This document shows positions 1-9,056 of a stretch of DNA of 64,000 bases, piece by piece. The notes beneath the pieces were generated by a model. It was given only the letters and a program-made list of their open reading frames with translations. It made no database searches and was not told the DNA's origin. How positions within the stretch are numbered: position 1 is the stretch's first letter; every line of letters starts with the position of its first letter. A program made the translations under genes and the position numbers. The stretch is from JAAYJG01 sp964450305. Its GTDB lineage: Bacteria > Bacillota > Clostridia > DSM-8532. The stretch spans positions 13,306-77,305 of the forward strand of contig CAYVFB010000004.1 in assembly GCA_964450305.1 (NCBI GenBank), written 5' to 3'.

Positions 1-3000
1 GGCGATCTTATGGTGGCTTTATCCCAGTCAGGAAGCAAAAAGTTCGTGATGGTCGATATGGAAGGAAAGATACTAACCAGCTACAGCCGGACGCCCGTAT
101 GGACCGGACTGGCTTACCTGACCCCTCTTGAATACGGCATCGACTGCGGTCTGGTAGCCTATGACAGGAGGGGCAACAAGCTGGAGAGTGAAGCGGAGTA
201 TCTCTTTGACAGGGAAATACGCCTTGTATGGGATGCGGATTATAAAATCCTCCAGACCATTGCCGGGATGGTGGTGCATATGAGGTATGGGACTTTCGGC
301 AGAATGTACGACAGAGACATTCTGGATCAGGAAGAAGGTGAAAACACCGCTCCGGAATTGGGATATGTATTGTCCTTCGGGGCCAGCCTGGATATTTCCA
401 AGCTGATGCCCAAGGGCAAGGATGATAAGAGTTCAAGTGAAATGCTGCCCATTGAGGTGGCTCATGAAAGAAAGTATGGCAGTGAACGGAATGCGGATAA
501 ATACCTTAAGGAATATAATAAATCAAAAAAACAGGCTGAAGCTGAAAACAAGGCCAACAAGACCAAGCCGGTTGGAAAAGTCAATATTGAAGATATCCTT
601 TACGGTTTGAACAAGGGCCTTATGGGCGTGAACGCCGAAGCCGAGATCACCCTGCCCAAATACTCCGAAGCTCTTCCTGAGATGGGGGGCAGGCTGGCCA
701 TCAACACCATCAACGGATACAAATTCGAAGTGGATGGCAGTGTCAGCACCGAACTCTTTGACATGGAATTTGAACTGAGGGTGATAGGCGCCAGCGACGG
801 TTCGCCTGTGCCGGACAAGCTATACTTCCACATTGCCGGCTTCGAGCCGGGGGTCAACCTTGACGGCGCCGGCGTATTCTGGCTGACCGGCGGTGGCGGA
901 GGCATAGACAAGCTATATGAAACCGTATTCGGTTCAGGCCTGCCTCCGCTGACGCTGCTGCTCACCGCGGATTTTGACGTGATGAAGGTCATGGAAGCGC
1001 GGTGCGACCTTTCGCTGAGTCTGCGGGGTTTTCGGATCAAGCTGTCGGACGTGAAGCTGAAGGGCACAAAAATGGTGGTCATCCATCAGGGGCAATTGGG
1101 TATTGAATGGTATCCCGATTTTTATCTTCTGATAGCAGCTTCGATGAACATACTGGGTATTTTGGAAGGCGCCTGTTACCTGGTGGTGGACAACGATTTT
1201 GTGGAATTTTTCCTGCGGGTGGGCGTTAAATTTCCAAAGTCGGTGCCTGTGGTCGGAGGAATGGTGCTTGTCAAGGCGGATCTGGGCGCCAGCAGCGATC
1301 GGATATGGGGCGTGTTAAACATTATCGGGCTGAAGCTGGGCATCGTCTACTATTGGGGAGGGGAGTTCAGCTTCGGTACGCAGAAGCAGACCATCGAGCC
1401 CACATTCCCCGAGCTTTTGGGCCTGGAGGACATCCCTGTGGGGTATAATACCGAAACGGGGCAAACCCTGTATATGAAAGTGGGCACCAATCTGTCGCCG
1501 GCTGCCAGGGCTCAGGTAGTGGACGACCTGAACAGCACCGGGCTGATGCTGATGGGAGCTTCGCCCAGTGTAAGGTCGGATGGGTTAAAAACCACCCATA
1601 AGCTTGATTTGGGCATCGACAACGGCAATGATTTCGCCTTCAGCATAGACTTCCCGGCGGACGGACCGAAGACCATTGCCGAAGCGCAGGCTGCCGTTAC
1701 CATTACAAAACCCGGCGGCGCTCCTTATGCGCTGAATTTCTTTGACATCAGCGCGAACGGCGGAACCGGCAATGCCGGCGATCCCGGTGTGAACGCAAAC
1801 CTGATTTATGACGAAGAGACCGGAAAAAGCTCCGTCAGCATATCGATTACCGAATATGCGGCAGGGGAATGGAACATTTCCACCTCTTGTGCAGCCGACA
1901 TCGTCCTGTTCACAGTGGCTCCCCTGCCGGAGGTAAATTCCTTTACCGCTTCAAAAAACGGCGACAAGCTTGATTTGACCTGGACCGGCAGCAAGCTGGA
2001 TGAAACGAAGATGAGCTTTTATGTCACAAATGATATTGGAGACGGCCAGGACATAGGCGAAATGGGAACCCTTATCGGAACCATGGAACCCTCCGGCGAT
2101 GCCGGCGGCAGCATTACGCTTCCGATACCGCCCGATCTGAAAAGCGGAACCTACTATGTGCGTATGACCATGAGCAAGGAAGAGGAGGTCAATGACCTGT
2201 ACCTCGCCGGGGACGGCGGAGGGTCTGATTTTACTTTCACCTGGACGAATGCAAATCAGCCCGATCAGCCGGATAATGTGGCTGTAGAAAATGCGGGAAA
2301 CCTGATGTTCGGCGTGGATGTGGCCGATGACCAGGATTCTGCCCGATATGACGGTTATTTGGTGAACGTATACGAAGAAGACGGCGGGGATTTGATTCTT
2401 ACCGACCTGACAGGATTAAGCTTTGCAAGGGGAACGGAAATCTCGGTAGGAGGAACCTATACCGGAATAAATGGAGTCCCATATGGGCTTACTGCGGGAA
2501 AGAAGTATGTGGTGGGCGTTACAGCCTATAAGAGCATTGATCCGGGCTCAGACGATGAGGTACTGGTGACAGGGGTTGAAAAGCGTTCCGCTCCCTTAAC
2601 CCTTCGCCAGCCAGACCCGCCTGAAATTTCCTTCAGAGCCGACGCCGCCCACAGGCCGCTGCAGCGGACGGTGACGATATCCGATACCGAATCCAGCCTT
2701 ATCAGCATCGATACCTTCACCACCAATGATGTGGCGTTCACTATGCTTCCCGACCAGGCAGTGGCTGGCGGAAAATGGTACATCGATGACATGGCTGTTG
2801 TGGATGTTGCCGGTATATCCACTGACGGATTCAGCATTGAGCAATACCTGCCGGACGGGGATCATACGGTGACCTTCACCGGCAGGAACAGTCACGGAGA
2901 TGGCTTCACCTATTCCAAAATATTCTCGGTGGATACCACGCCTCCACGTTTGATGCTCACTTCTCCCACCAATGGCAGCTTCTTCAGCGAGGACGGCAAT

Positions 3001-4644
3001 CTCAGGGTATCCGGCATCACCGATACAAATGCCATGTTTACGGTGAAGGTGGACGGACAGACCCGTATCGAAAAGGATACGCTGGAGGACATGGGTGAGA
3101 CCATCGGAGTGGATGGCACCTTCCGCTTTGACCTTGCCCTGAACCCGGGAAAAGCGTCCCACAGGATTGAGATAACTGTGGAAGATGAAGCAGGCAACAG
3201 CGCTGCGTCGTCTTCTAAAGTCTGGAATTCAGGGCTGTCCGGCATATCGGAGCTGGACATCCTGTTTGATGGCGTGGAATACAGCGGCAGCAATATTGTA
3301 CTGGATGAAGGCAGACAGACAACCGGGCTGCTTTCGCTGCAGGCGACAACTAATACGGGAAAGAAGTATGTTATAGACGACAGCTCCATGGTAACCTGGG
3401 AGGTTATTGCCAGGGAGGGCAGCGCACAGGTTGACGGCAACGGCGTATTTACAGCCTCTCCCGGAAGCGCTGGCCTTGCGGCCGCCTACTTCCATGTGGC
3501 GGACGGCGCCGATATGACCGCCGCCGCATCTTTTGGGGCGGAAATGTTCAATCCGCCTGCACCAGGCAGTTACAGGCTGACTATGGCAAATACCCTGGGA
3601 GGCACCGCCACAGGCGGAGGAAATTACGTGTCAGGAGCCCGGGTGTCCATCACGGCAACGCCTGCAAACGGATACCGGTTCAGCGGATGGAGCAGTTCAA
3701 ACGGAGGAAGCTTTGCAAATGCATCCAGCGCCGGTACCACATTTACAATGCCGCCCAACGACACCGTTGTAACCGCACGCTTCACCCATATAGCATCTGG
3801 GGACGATGGCGGCAGCAGCACAGGCAGTACAACGCCCATCACTCCTACTCCCACCCCCACTGCACAACCGGTCACCCGGGTAAATGCGGATAAGGGGCAG
3901 TTGGTTTCGATAGCGCTGACAACCGAGCAATTGAAGGATGGCAATTATTTGGTGCCCTGTTATATTCTCGATGGGAAGAAATACATTGCAGCAAACAGCA
4001 GCATCGTTGACGGCAAACTGAACTTCATTGCGCCGGCAACAGCTGAATTCACGCTGGAGGTAAACAAGCCGGAGTTCCCGGATATATCGGGCCACTGGGC
4101 AGGAGAGTATATCGGCTTTACCGCCGCCAGAGGTTTGTTCCTCGGTGTGGGGGACGGCAGGTTTGACCCCGGCGGACAGATGACCAGGGCCATGTTTGTA
4201 ACGGTACTGGCACGGCTGGATGGCGTGGATCTCTCTGCTTACAGGAATAAGCAGTTTAAAGATGTGGAATCTGGAAGCTGGTATGAGAGCGCCGTGCAGT
4301 GGGCCCTGGAAAACAAGGTCATCAACGGCACCACAAAAATGACGTTTGCACCCGACGAGCCTGTTACCCGCGAGCAGATGGCCGTGATCATGTACAATTA
4401 CGCCAAATCCAAAGGCTACAATATCGGCATCACGGATACATCGCCCGCTCCCTTCGCGGATAGCGGTTCGGTCAGCCCCTGGGCGGAGGAAGCCGTGAAG
4501 TGGATACAAAACAGCGGCATTATGAACGGAAAGCCCGGCAACCGGTTTGATCCGTCCGGCATTGCATCCAGGGCTGAGGTCTGTGCGGTCTTTACGAGGC
4601 TGATTCAGGCTATCCTGCAGCAAACAAGGAACCCCCACTTATAG
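1..4644 (+). CDS. Large SLH-domain cell-surface protein, 5' end outside the window
   Basis: The frame is open to the first base of the window, and the first ATG (position 10) has no signal peptide behind it, so the real start lies upstream. More than 1540 residues are visible. The N-terminal half is beta-rich with no family I can name. Ig-like or FnIII-like stretches follow, then a Big-type region near residues 1090-1170, a divergent InlB-type repeat near 1185-1255 (ITATPANGYRFSGW), and a Pro/Thr linker near 1270-1290. Three SLH modules close the protein from about residue 1355 (starts FPDISGHWA, FKDVESGSWY and FADSGSVSPWA). SLH modules bind pyruvylated secondary cell-wall polymers, so the protein should sit on the outer wall. 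The stop codon lies in the loop of a small hairpin (4631-4654). A secreted subtilase follows closely. Confidence 0.88.
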   Translation, partial: GDLMVALSQSGSKKFVMVDMEGKILTSYSRTPVWTGLAYLTPLEYGIDCGLVAYDRRGNKLESEAEYLFDREIRLVWDADYKILQTIAGMVVHMRYGTFGRMYDRDILDQEEGENTAPELGYVLSFGASLDISKLMPKGKDDKSSSEMLPIEVAHERKYGSERNADKYLKEYNKSKKQAEAENKANKTKPVGKVNIEDILYGLNKGLMGVNAEAEITLPKYSEALPEMGGRLAINTINGYKFEVDGSVSTELFDMEFELRVIGASDGSPVPDKLYFHIAGFEPGVNLDGAGVFWLTGGGGGIDKLYETVFGSGLPPLTLLLTADFDVMKVMEARCDLSLSLRGFRIKLSDVKLKGTKMVVIHQGQLGIEWYPDFYLLIAASMNILGILEGACYLVVDNDFVEFFLRVGVKFPKSVPVVGGMVLVKADLGASSDRIWGVLNIIGLKLGIVYYWGGEFSFGTQKQTIEPTFPELLGLEDIPVGYNTETGQTLYMKVGTNLSPAARAQVVDDLNSTGLMLMGASPSVRSDGLKTTHKLDLGIDNGNDFAFSIDFPADGPKTIAEAQAAVTITKPGGAPYALNFFDISANGGTGNAGDPGVNANLIYDEETGKSSVSISITEYAAGEWNISTSCAADIVLFTVAPLPEVNSFTASKNGDKLDLTWTGSKLDETKMSFYVTNDIGDGQDIGEMGTLIGTMEPSGDAGGSITLPIPPDLKSGTYYVRMTMSKEEEVNDLYLAGDGGGSDFTFTWTNANQPDQPDNVAVENAGNLMFGVDVADDQDSARYDGYLVNVYEEDGGDLILTDLTGLSFARGTEISVGGTYTGINGVPYGLTAGKKYVVGVTAYKSIDPGSDDEVLVTGVEKRSAPLTLRQPDPPEISFRADAAHRPLQRTVTISDTESSLISIDTFTTNDVAFTMLPDQAVAGGKWYIDDMAVVDVAGISTDGFSIEQYLPDGDHTVTFTGRNSHGDGFTYSKIFSVDTTPPRLMLTSPTNGSFFSEDGNLRVSGITDTNAMFTVKVDGQTRIEKDTLEDMGETIGVDGTFRFDLALNPGKASHRIEITVEDEAGNSAASSSKVWNSGLSGISELDILFDGVEYSGSNIVLDEGRQTTGLLSLQATTNTGKKYVIDDSSMVTWEVIAREGSAQVDGNGVFTASPGSAGLAAAYFHVADGADMTAAASFGAEMFNPPAPGSYRLTMANTLGGTATGGGNYVSGARVSITATPANGYRFSGWSSSNGGSFANASSAGTTFTMPPNDTVVTARFTHIASGDDGGSSTGSTTPITPTPTPTAQPVTRVNADKGQLVSIALTTEQLKDGNYLVPCYILDGKKYIAANSSIVDGKLNFIAPATAEFTLEVNKPEFPDISGHWAGEYIGFTAARGLFLGVGDGRFDPGGQMTRAMFVTVLARLDGVDLSAYRNKQFKDVESGSWYESAVQWALENKVINGTTKMTFAPDEPVTREQMAVIMYNYAKSKGYNIGITDTSPAPFADSGSVSPWAEEAVKWIQNSGIMNGKPGNRFDPSGIASRAEVCAVFTRLIQAILQQTRNPHL

Positions 4645-4654
4645 AAGTAGGGGT
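4631..4654 (+). other. Intercistronic hairpin overlapping the SLH gene stop
   Basis: ACCCCCACTT (4631-4640) pairs with AAGTAGGGGT (4645-4654) with one internal mismatch, and the TAG stop lies in the loop. No T-run follows, so it is not a convincing terminator. It may modulate coupling to the subtilase gene. Confidence 0.4.
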
Positions 4655-4685
4655 CTGAGGATTTTGGCAAAATAAGGTGAGCTGT

Positions 4686-5726
4686 ATGAAAAGAACAATA
4701 GCTGTAATCTTAATAATCTTTCTGCCTTTATACGCTTCTTCCGCCTTTGCGGAGGAAGCGGCAGCCGTCAACCAATGGTGCCTTGAACTCATCGGCGCAG
4801 AAGATGTTGCCGCTTTCCTAACCGATGCTGCGCCCGAAGGTACCGATGCAGCAGAGATAAAAATAGCACTGATCGATTCCGGCATCCGGGAAAGCGACCC
4901 GCGAATTAATAAAGAGAAAATAATGGAAGGGAAAAACTATGTGTTCGAAGAAGCCGGCACCAATGATCTGCTGGGCCACGGCACCGCTATAGCAAGCATT
5001 GTACTGGGAGCGGCCTCGGAGAACATGAAAATAGCAGCGATATCAGAGCATGTGTCGGTGGTGCCTCTGGTGTGTTTCTCCAGGTATTCATCGGGAGTTC
5101 CGGCCAACTGCGGGATAAACGGTTTGTGCAGGGCCATCGTTGACGCTGTGGATCTGTATGGCTGCCGGATCATAAACTTAAGCTCAGGCATAGATAAGGA
5201 CATCCCGGAGTTGAAACAGGCAGTTGATTACGCCGAAGAAAAAGGCGTGATCATCATTTCGGCAGTGGGCAACAGTAATGCAGGCGCACCGGATAAGGTG
5301 TTTTATCCCGCAGCATATGAGACGGTTATTGGCGTAGGGTCTGTAAACAGCGATGGGCAGGTTTCCGCCTTCTCACAGAGGAATGCTTCAGTTCTTGTCA
5401 CGGCTCCGGGAGAAAATGTGGAGGTAGTCGCGCCCTCCGACAAAAAGAACTTTAAGAGGGTTAACGGCACCTCCTATGCCGCCGCGTATGTGACATCCTT
5501 CGCCGCATCCTTGCTTTGTGAACACCCTGATATGACTCCCGTGGAATTCAGGCAGATACTAAAGAACTTCTCCAGGGATCTGGGTGAGCCGGGTTATGAT
5601 ACGGCATACGGCTGGGGCCTGATCGATGTGAAGGCCGCACTGGCGGTTTGGCATAGTAAAGGGTTTCGGCTTGGCCGAAACCCTTCAAAACAGGAGCTAT
5701 GCGCTGTTCAAGCTGTAAGGAACTGA
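4686..5726 (+). CDS. Secreted S8 family (subtilisin-like) serine protease
   Basis: The product has 346 residues. ATG 4686 is chosen over GTG 4677 because AGGTGA (4674-4679) is spaced correctly for it and the product then begins with a clean signal peptide (MKRTIAVILIIFLPLYASS, likely cut after AFA). The catalytic triad is visible: Asp64 in IALIDSGI, His98 in LGHGTA and Ser263 in NGTSYAAA, with the oxyanion Asn in SAVGNSN. Only about 40 residues separate the signal peptide from the catalytic domain, so there is little room for a classical propeptide. The gene follows the SLH gene in the same direction, so processing or turnover of surface proteins is a reasonable inference. The last 20 or so codons contain a perfect 12-bp inverted repeat, so the natural C-terminus may have been altered. 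Confidence 0.9.
   Translation: MKRTIAVILIIFLPLYASSAFAEEAAAVNQWCLELIGAEDVAAFLTDAAPEGTDAAEIKIALIDSGIRESDPRINKEKIMEGKNYVFEEAGTNDLLGHGTAIASIVLGAASENMKIAAISEHVSVVPLVCFSRYSSGVPANCGINGLCRAIVDAVDLYGCRIINLSSGIDKDIPELKQAVDYAEEKGVIIISAVGNSNAGAPDKVFYPAAYETVIGVGSVNSDGQVSAFSQRNASVLVTAPGENVEVVAPSDKKNFKRVNGTSYAAAYVTSFAASLLCEHPDMTPVEFRQILKNFSRDLGEPGYDTAYGWGLIDVKAALAVWHSKGFRLGRNPSKQELCAVQAVRN
5659..5685. repeat. Perfect 12-bp inverted repeat inside the protease 3' end
   Basis: AAGGGTTTCGGC (5659-5670) and GCCGAAACCCTT (5674-5685) pair perfectly around a 3-base loop. It looks like a terminator stem but lies inside the reading frame and has no proper T-run on either strand (TTCAAAA follows). Confidence 0.6.
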
Positions 5727-5730
5727 CGGG

Positions 5731-6345
5731 CTAACCCTGCTTGTCGTTATTCTCCTTAAGCAAACGCTTCAGTATTTTCCCGGTGCTGTTTTTCGGAAGA
5801 GCATCCACGAAATCAATTTCACGAGGTAATTTATAGTTTGCCAGCTTTTCCCTAAGAAACTTTAATAGTTCTCTTGAGGAGCACGTCATTCCTTCCTTCA
5901 GTGCGACAACGGCTTTTACATATTCCCCTCTTAAATCATCATTGACGCCGATTACAGCAGCCTCCTTCACCTTCGGGTACTGGTAAATAACTTCCTCAAC
6001 CTCTCTGGGGTACACATTCAGCCCGCCGACAATCACCATGTCCTTTTTCCGGTCAACAATGTAGATATACCCTTCCTCATCCTTCTTTGCCAGGTCTCCG
6101 GTATGCAGCCAGCCGTTCATGAGGGCTTCTTTGGTTTTTTCCTCCTGATTGTAATAACCCAGCATCACGTTTTCCCCTCTGACAACCAGCTCTCCCACCT
6201 CTCCGACAGGCACCTCTTCATCTTTTTCTACCGGCAGCGCAGCGCCCCCTGAAACGGCCAGGCGAAGTGACGGGAAGGTGATATTGTTCTTACCGGCTTC
6301 AATAAGAACCGCGTACATAGAGGGAACGCCCATAAACTTTATCAA
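5731..6345 (-). pseudogene. Acyl-CoA synthetase (AMP-binding family), decayed C-terminal fragment
   Basis: The 204 codons match the C-terminal part of FadD-like acyl-CoA ligases: MGVPSMYAVLIEAG, SGGAALP, then GEVGELVVRGENVMLGYYN, WLHTGDLAKKDEEGY, DRKKDMVIVGGLNVYP and the terminal lysine motif LPKNSTGKILKR. Two things are missing. The first 250 or so residues, including the P-loop, are absent. There is also an internal deletion, because SGGAALPVEKDE runs straight into EVPVGEVGEL where about 70 residues carrying the GYGLTE motif are expected. The enzyme cannot be functional. A possible fragment of its N-terminus lies at 6379 on the opposite strand. Confidence 0.8.
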
Positions 6346-6378
6346 TTAATTCTACGAAACCAATTCAAGGAGGGTATC

Positions 6379-6480
6379 ATGGTAGGATCAATTTATCGGA
6401 ACAATTTCAAACCTGATGGAATCGCTTTAAAGTTTAAGGGAAGCAGTGTTTTGGTATATTGTTGTGTAACAATTCTATAA
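6379..6480 (+). pseudogene. Possible N-terminal fragment of an acyl-CoA synthetase, inverted relative to the C-terminal piece
   Basis: A 33-codon frame begins at ATG 6379 after a good ribosome binding site (AAGGAGGGTATC). Its residues NNFKPDGIALKFKGSS resemble the start of AMP-binding ligases, typically ..PDKIALKFKG.SYTY... It ends at a TAA after an unrelated tail. If correct, the two ends of one gene now point away from each other, which implies an inversion with deletion. The similarity is judged by eye over about 20 residues only. Confidence 0.35.
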
Positions 6481-6629
6481 GGGGGTATTATTACTATATA
6501 TCTCTTTGCGTGTTATATATTTTTGTGCAGTTAGGAGAAGTATCGGAGAAGTCGGCTGGTAACAGCTAAAGGCTGGCTTTTGTTAGAGGTCTGCCATGAT
6601 TAATAAATAATGAAAGAGTGAGGTTGGGT

Positions 6630-8768
6630 ATGATGAAAAAAGCAAGAGAGAGATCCACGAAGAACGGGGATAAGCGTCTGATGCTGCCGGTACTGATTAA
6701 AACACTGAAAGACAAACTGACAAAGCTTTTTGTCGATTCAAGGGTAAGCATTTTACGTAAGATTAAGATTAAATGGCGACTAATTATTACTTTCCTGCTA
6801 CTTTCTCTGGTTCCGCTTATCATTCTGGGTGTCTCAGCGTATTCACGCACCCGCAATGCACTCACAGATACAATCAAAACCTATACCTCTCAGGTGGTAA
6901 CACAATTTAATACGATTACAACAAATGAAATGTCAAAGAACATGGAAACAGCTGGTAACCTGGCTTATTCCACCTTGATGCAGGACAGCTTCGGAAGCTA
7001 TAATATATTGGATGTAACCGAAAGAACTAATCTGGTAACGAGCCTCGGTAAGGAATTAAGTATAAGAGTAATTCAGAACAAATCGCTCGAGAGTATTACA
7101 TTTTTCCCTTATAACGACGTTCAGAACATGTATAGCGGAACGTCCACCTTTGAAATAGGGCAGGATGAGCTTAATACCATGTTCAAAGAAAGCGATGAGA
7201 TCGCAAAATGGTATACAGACTCAAATGGCAGGGTTGCATATTTGAGTAAGATAACCAAGAGCGGCGGCGGCAGGTTCCTGGGAAATATCATGATTTCTCT
7301 CGCGCCAAATACCATCGACAAAATATTCGATACCTTTGATTTGGGTGAAAATGTAGAGGTTCTGGTACTGACTGAAGACGGCCGTGTTATCTACTCCAAC
7401 AGTGACCAGCTTGTGAAAGGAACAATTTATCCTAACACAAGCTTAATTGACAGCATCAGCAAGGATTTAGCCGACAAGGGTACCCTGATATCAAGCCAGG
7501 ATCTTGACTTTGGCGAAAAGGTTTATTGCAATTATTCCAAAATTGATAAAACTCCGTTTTATGTGATCACAATCACACCCTACCAGCATATTTATTCCTC
7601 CTCCTCAACCATTGGAAGGCAGATCGTGCTCATTGCCGTCATTGTTTTCATTCTGGCAATCTTTTTAGCCTTTACTATCTCCAACAGTATATCAAGCCCG
7701 TTGAATAAGCTTGTTGCCCTCATGCGAAAAGCAAAGGAGGGTGATTTCACCGAGGTGGTTCACGATAAAAACAAGGATGAGATCGGCGAGGTTATCAGCC
7801 ATTATGGTGAGATGATCACACATATCAAGAGCTTAATTCAAAAGGTCAAATCCTCCGTAGAGGAGGTACTGGTCAATGCCCAAAAGATATCCGGATCATC
7901 CGAGCAAACTTATCAATCATCCGAGCAAATCGCAATAACGCTGCAGGAGGTCGCCAAGGGATCTTCAGAGCAGGCGCTGGAAGTTACGCAAAGCGTTGAT
8001 TATATGAGTGATCTTTCCAGTGGGATCAATAAGGTGACCAGTAATCTCAACGGGATGTCAGCTTTAATTTCAGGTGCAGAGGGAACCAGCATACAGGCCT
8101 TGGATACCGTTAAAATCCTGAATGAAAAAGCTGATCAGACAAAACTGGCGTCCGAAAAAATCGTCGAGGAGATCAACAGCTTGAATAATGACATGAAGGA
8201 AATTCGGAAAATCGTTCGGGTGATCGTCGGCATTGCTGAGCAAACCAACCTTCTGTCGTTGAACGCGGCCATTGAAGCAGCCCGCGCCGGGGAGGCAGGC
8301 AGGGGCTTTGCGGTTGTAGCCGAAGAGGTTAAAAAGCTTGCGGATCAATCCAAAGATGCTTCCATCATGATAAACAACATCATCAACACCATTAACAATA
8401 AGACTGAACAAACAGCGTCCCAGGCAAGTAATTCCTGCGCGATCATTCAGGAGCAGGTTAATGCAGTGAAACAGACCGATAATGCATTCAATATGATTTC
8501 ATCTTCAATGAAGGAAATAATGGCCCATATGACCAATATGGAGGATTCGGTCAGCACCATGCTCACTCTTCGTGAGAAAACACTGTCCTCCATGGAGAAT
8601 ATCTCGGCAGTATCCGAGGAAGCAGCTGCAACAACCGAAGAAATCTCAGCAAGTACCCAGGAGCAGATGGCCAGCGCAGAGGTTCTTACGAATCTGTCCA
8701 GAGAAATGAACGATATGGCTAAAGAACTGGAAAAAGCGGTTTCTCTGTTTGTGATAGACAAAGAATAG
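6630..8768 (+). CDS. Methyl-accepting chemotaxis protein with periplasmic-type sensor domain
   Basis: The product has 712 residues. ATG 6630 is preferred to GTG 6618 because GAGTGAGG lies just upstream and the paralogue at 17094 starts at the same ATGATGAAA. A basic N-terminal tail precedes TM1 (about 52-72, WRLIITFLLLSLVPLIILG). An extracytoplasmic sensor of about 255 residues of the double-Cache kind follows, then TM2 (about 330-355), HAMP (to about 410), and a long signalling coiled coil with the conserved hairpin tip around residue 535 (QTNLLSLNAAIEAARAGEAG). There is no C-terminal CheR-tethering pentapeptide. The protein senses an unknown ligand outside the membrane and controls CheA. 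It is a close paralogue of the receptor at 17094. Confidence 0.95.
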   Translation: MMKKARERSTKNGDKRLMLPVLIKTLKDKLTKLFVDSRVSILRKIKIKWRLIITFLLLSLVPLIILGVSAYSRTRNALTDTIKTYTSQVVTQFNTITTNEMSKNMETAGNLAYSTLMQDSFGSYNILDVTERTNLVTSLGKELSIRVIQNKSLESITFFPYNDVQNMYSGTSTFEIGQDELNTMFKESDEIAKWYTDSNGRVAYLSKITKSGGGRFLGNIMISLAPNTIDKIFDTFDLGENVEVLVLTEDGRVIYSNSDQLVKGTIYPNTSLIDSISKDLADKGTLISSQDLDFGEKVYCNYSKIDKTPFYVITITPYQHIYSSSSTIGRQIVLIAVIVFILAIFLAFTISNSISSPLNKLVALMRKAKEGDFTEVVHDKNKDEIGEVISHYGEMITHIKSLIQKVKSSVEEVLVNAQKISGSSEQTYQSSEQIAITLQEVAKGSSEQALEVTQSVDYMSDLSSGINKVTSNLNGMSALISGAEGTSIQALDTVKILNEKADQTKLASEKIVEEINSLNNDMKEIRKIVRVIVGIAEQTNLLSLNAAIEAARAGEAGRGFAVVAEEVKKLADQSKDASIMINNIINTINNKTEQTASQASNSCAIIQEQVNAVKQTDNAFNMISSSMKEIMAHMTNMEDSVSTMLTLREKTLSSMENISAVSEEAAATTEEISASTQEQMASAEVLTNLSREMNDMAKELEKAVSLFVIDKE

Positions 8769-8910
8769 GTTTTAATGGCTCTTTTAACCCTGCGGTAAAG
8801 AGTAGACCGGCAAATAGAACAAACAACGAAACAATGCTGATGATTAAAGTAAAAATAACGGCTGCAGCAACAATTATTGCAATACAGTCATTTTTGGTTT
8901 TATCGTTTTT

Positions 8911-8986
8911 AAAGTTCAGCACAGCGATATAGGGCGTGCGGCTGCTTTTTAAAATCGGGGTGTATCGGATATTTTGTTCTTTTCAT
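8911..8986 (-). CDS. Possible small ORF or gene remnant
   Basis: On the minus strand an ATG at 8986 follows GGGGATAAG and encodes 25 residues (MKRTKYPIHPDFKKQPHALY...). In another frame a hydrophobic stretch continues to about 8770 (IAIIVAAAVIFTLIISIVS). The switch of frame suggests a decayed gene. I do not recognise the family. Confidence 0.25.
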
Positions 8987-9056
8987 AACTTATCCCCATA
9001 TGATTCTAGTTCATTGCCTGCCTTTTAGCACGTGCACATTATACCTGCTTACACCA

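Noticed and set aside
3697..4638. Long antisense ORF of 313 codons
   Set aside because: It lies wholly opposite the SLH modules, has no ribosome binding site and reads as random sequence.
8719..8922. 67-codon membrane peptide on the minus strand
   Set aside because: It starts at a GTG without a ribosome binding site and overlaps the chemoreceptor end. It is mentioned only as part of a possible remnant.
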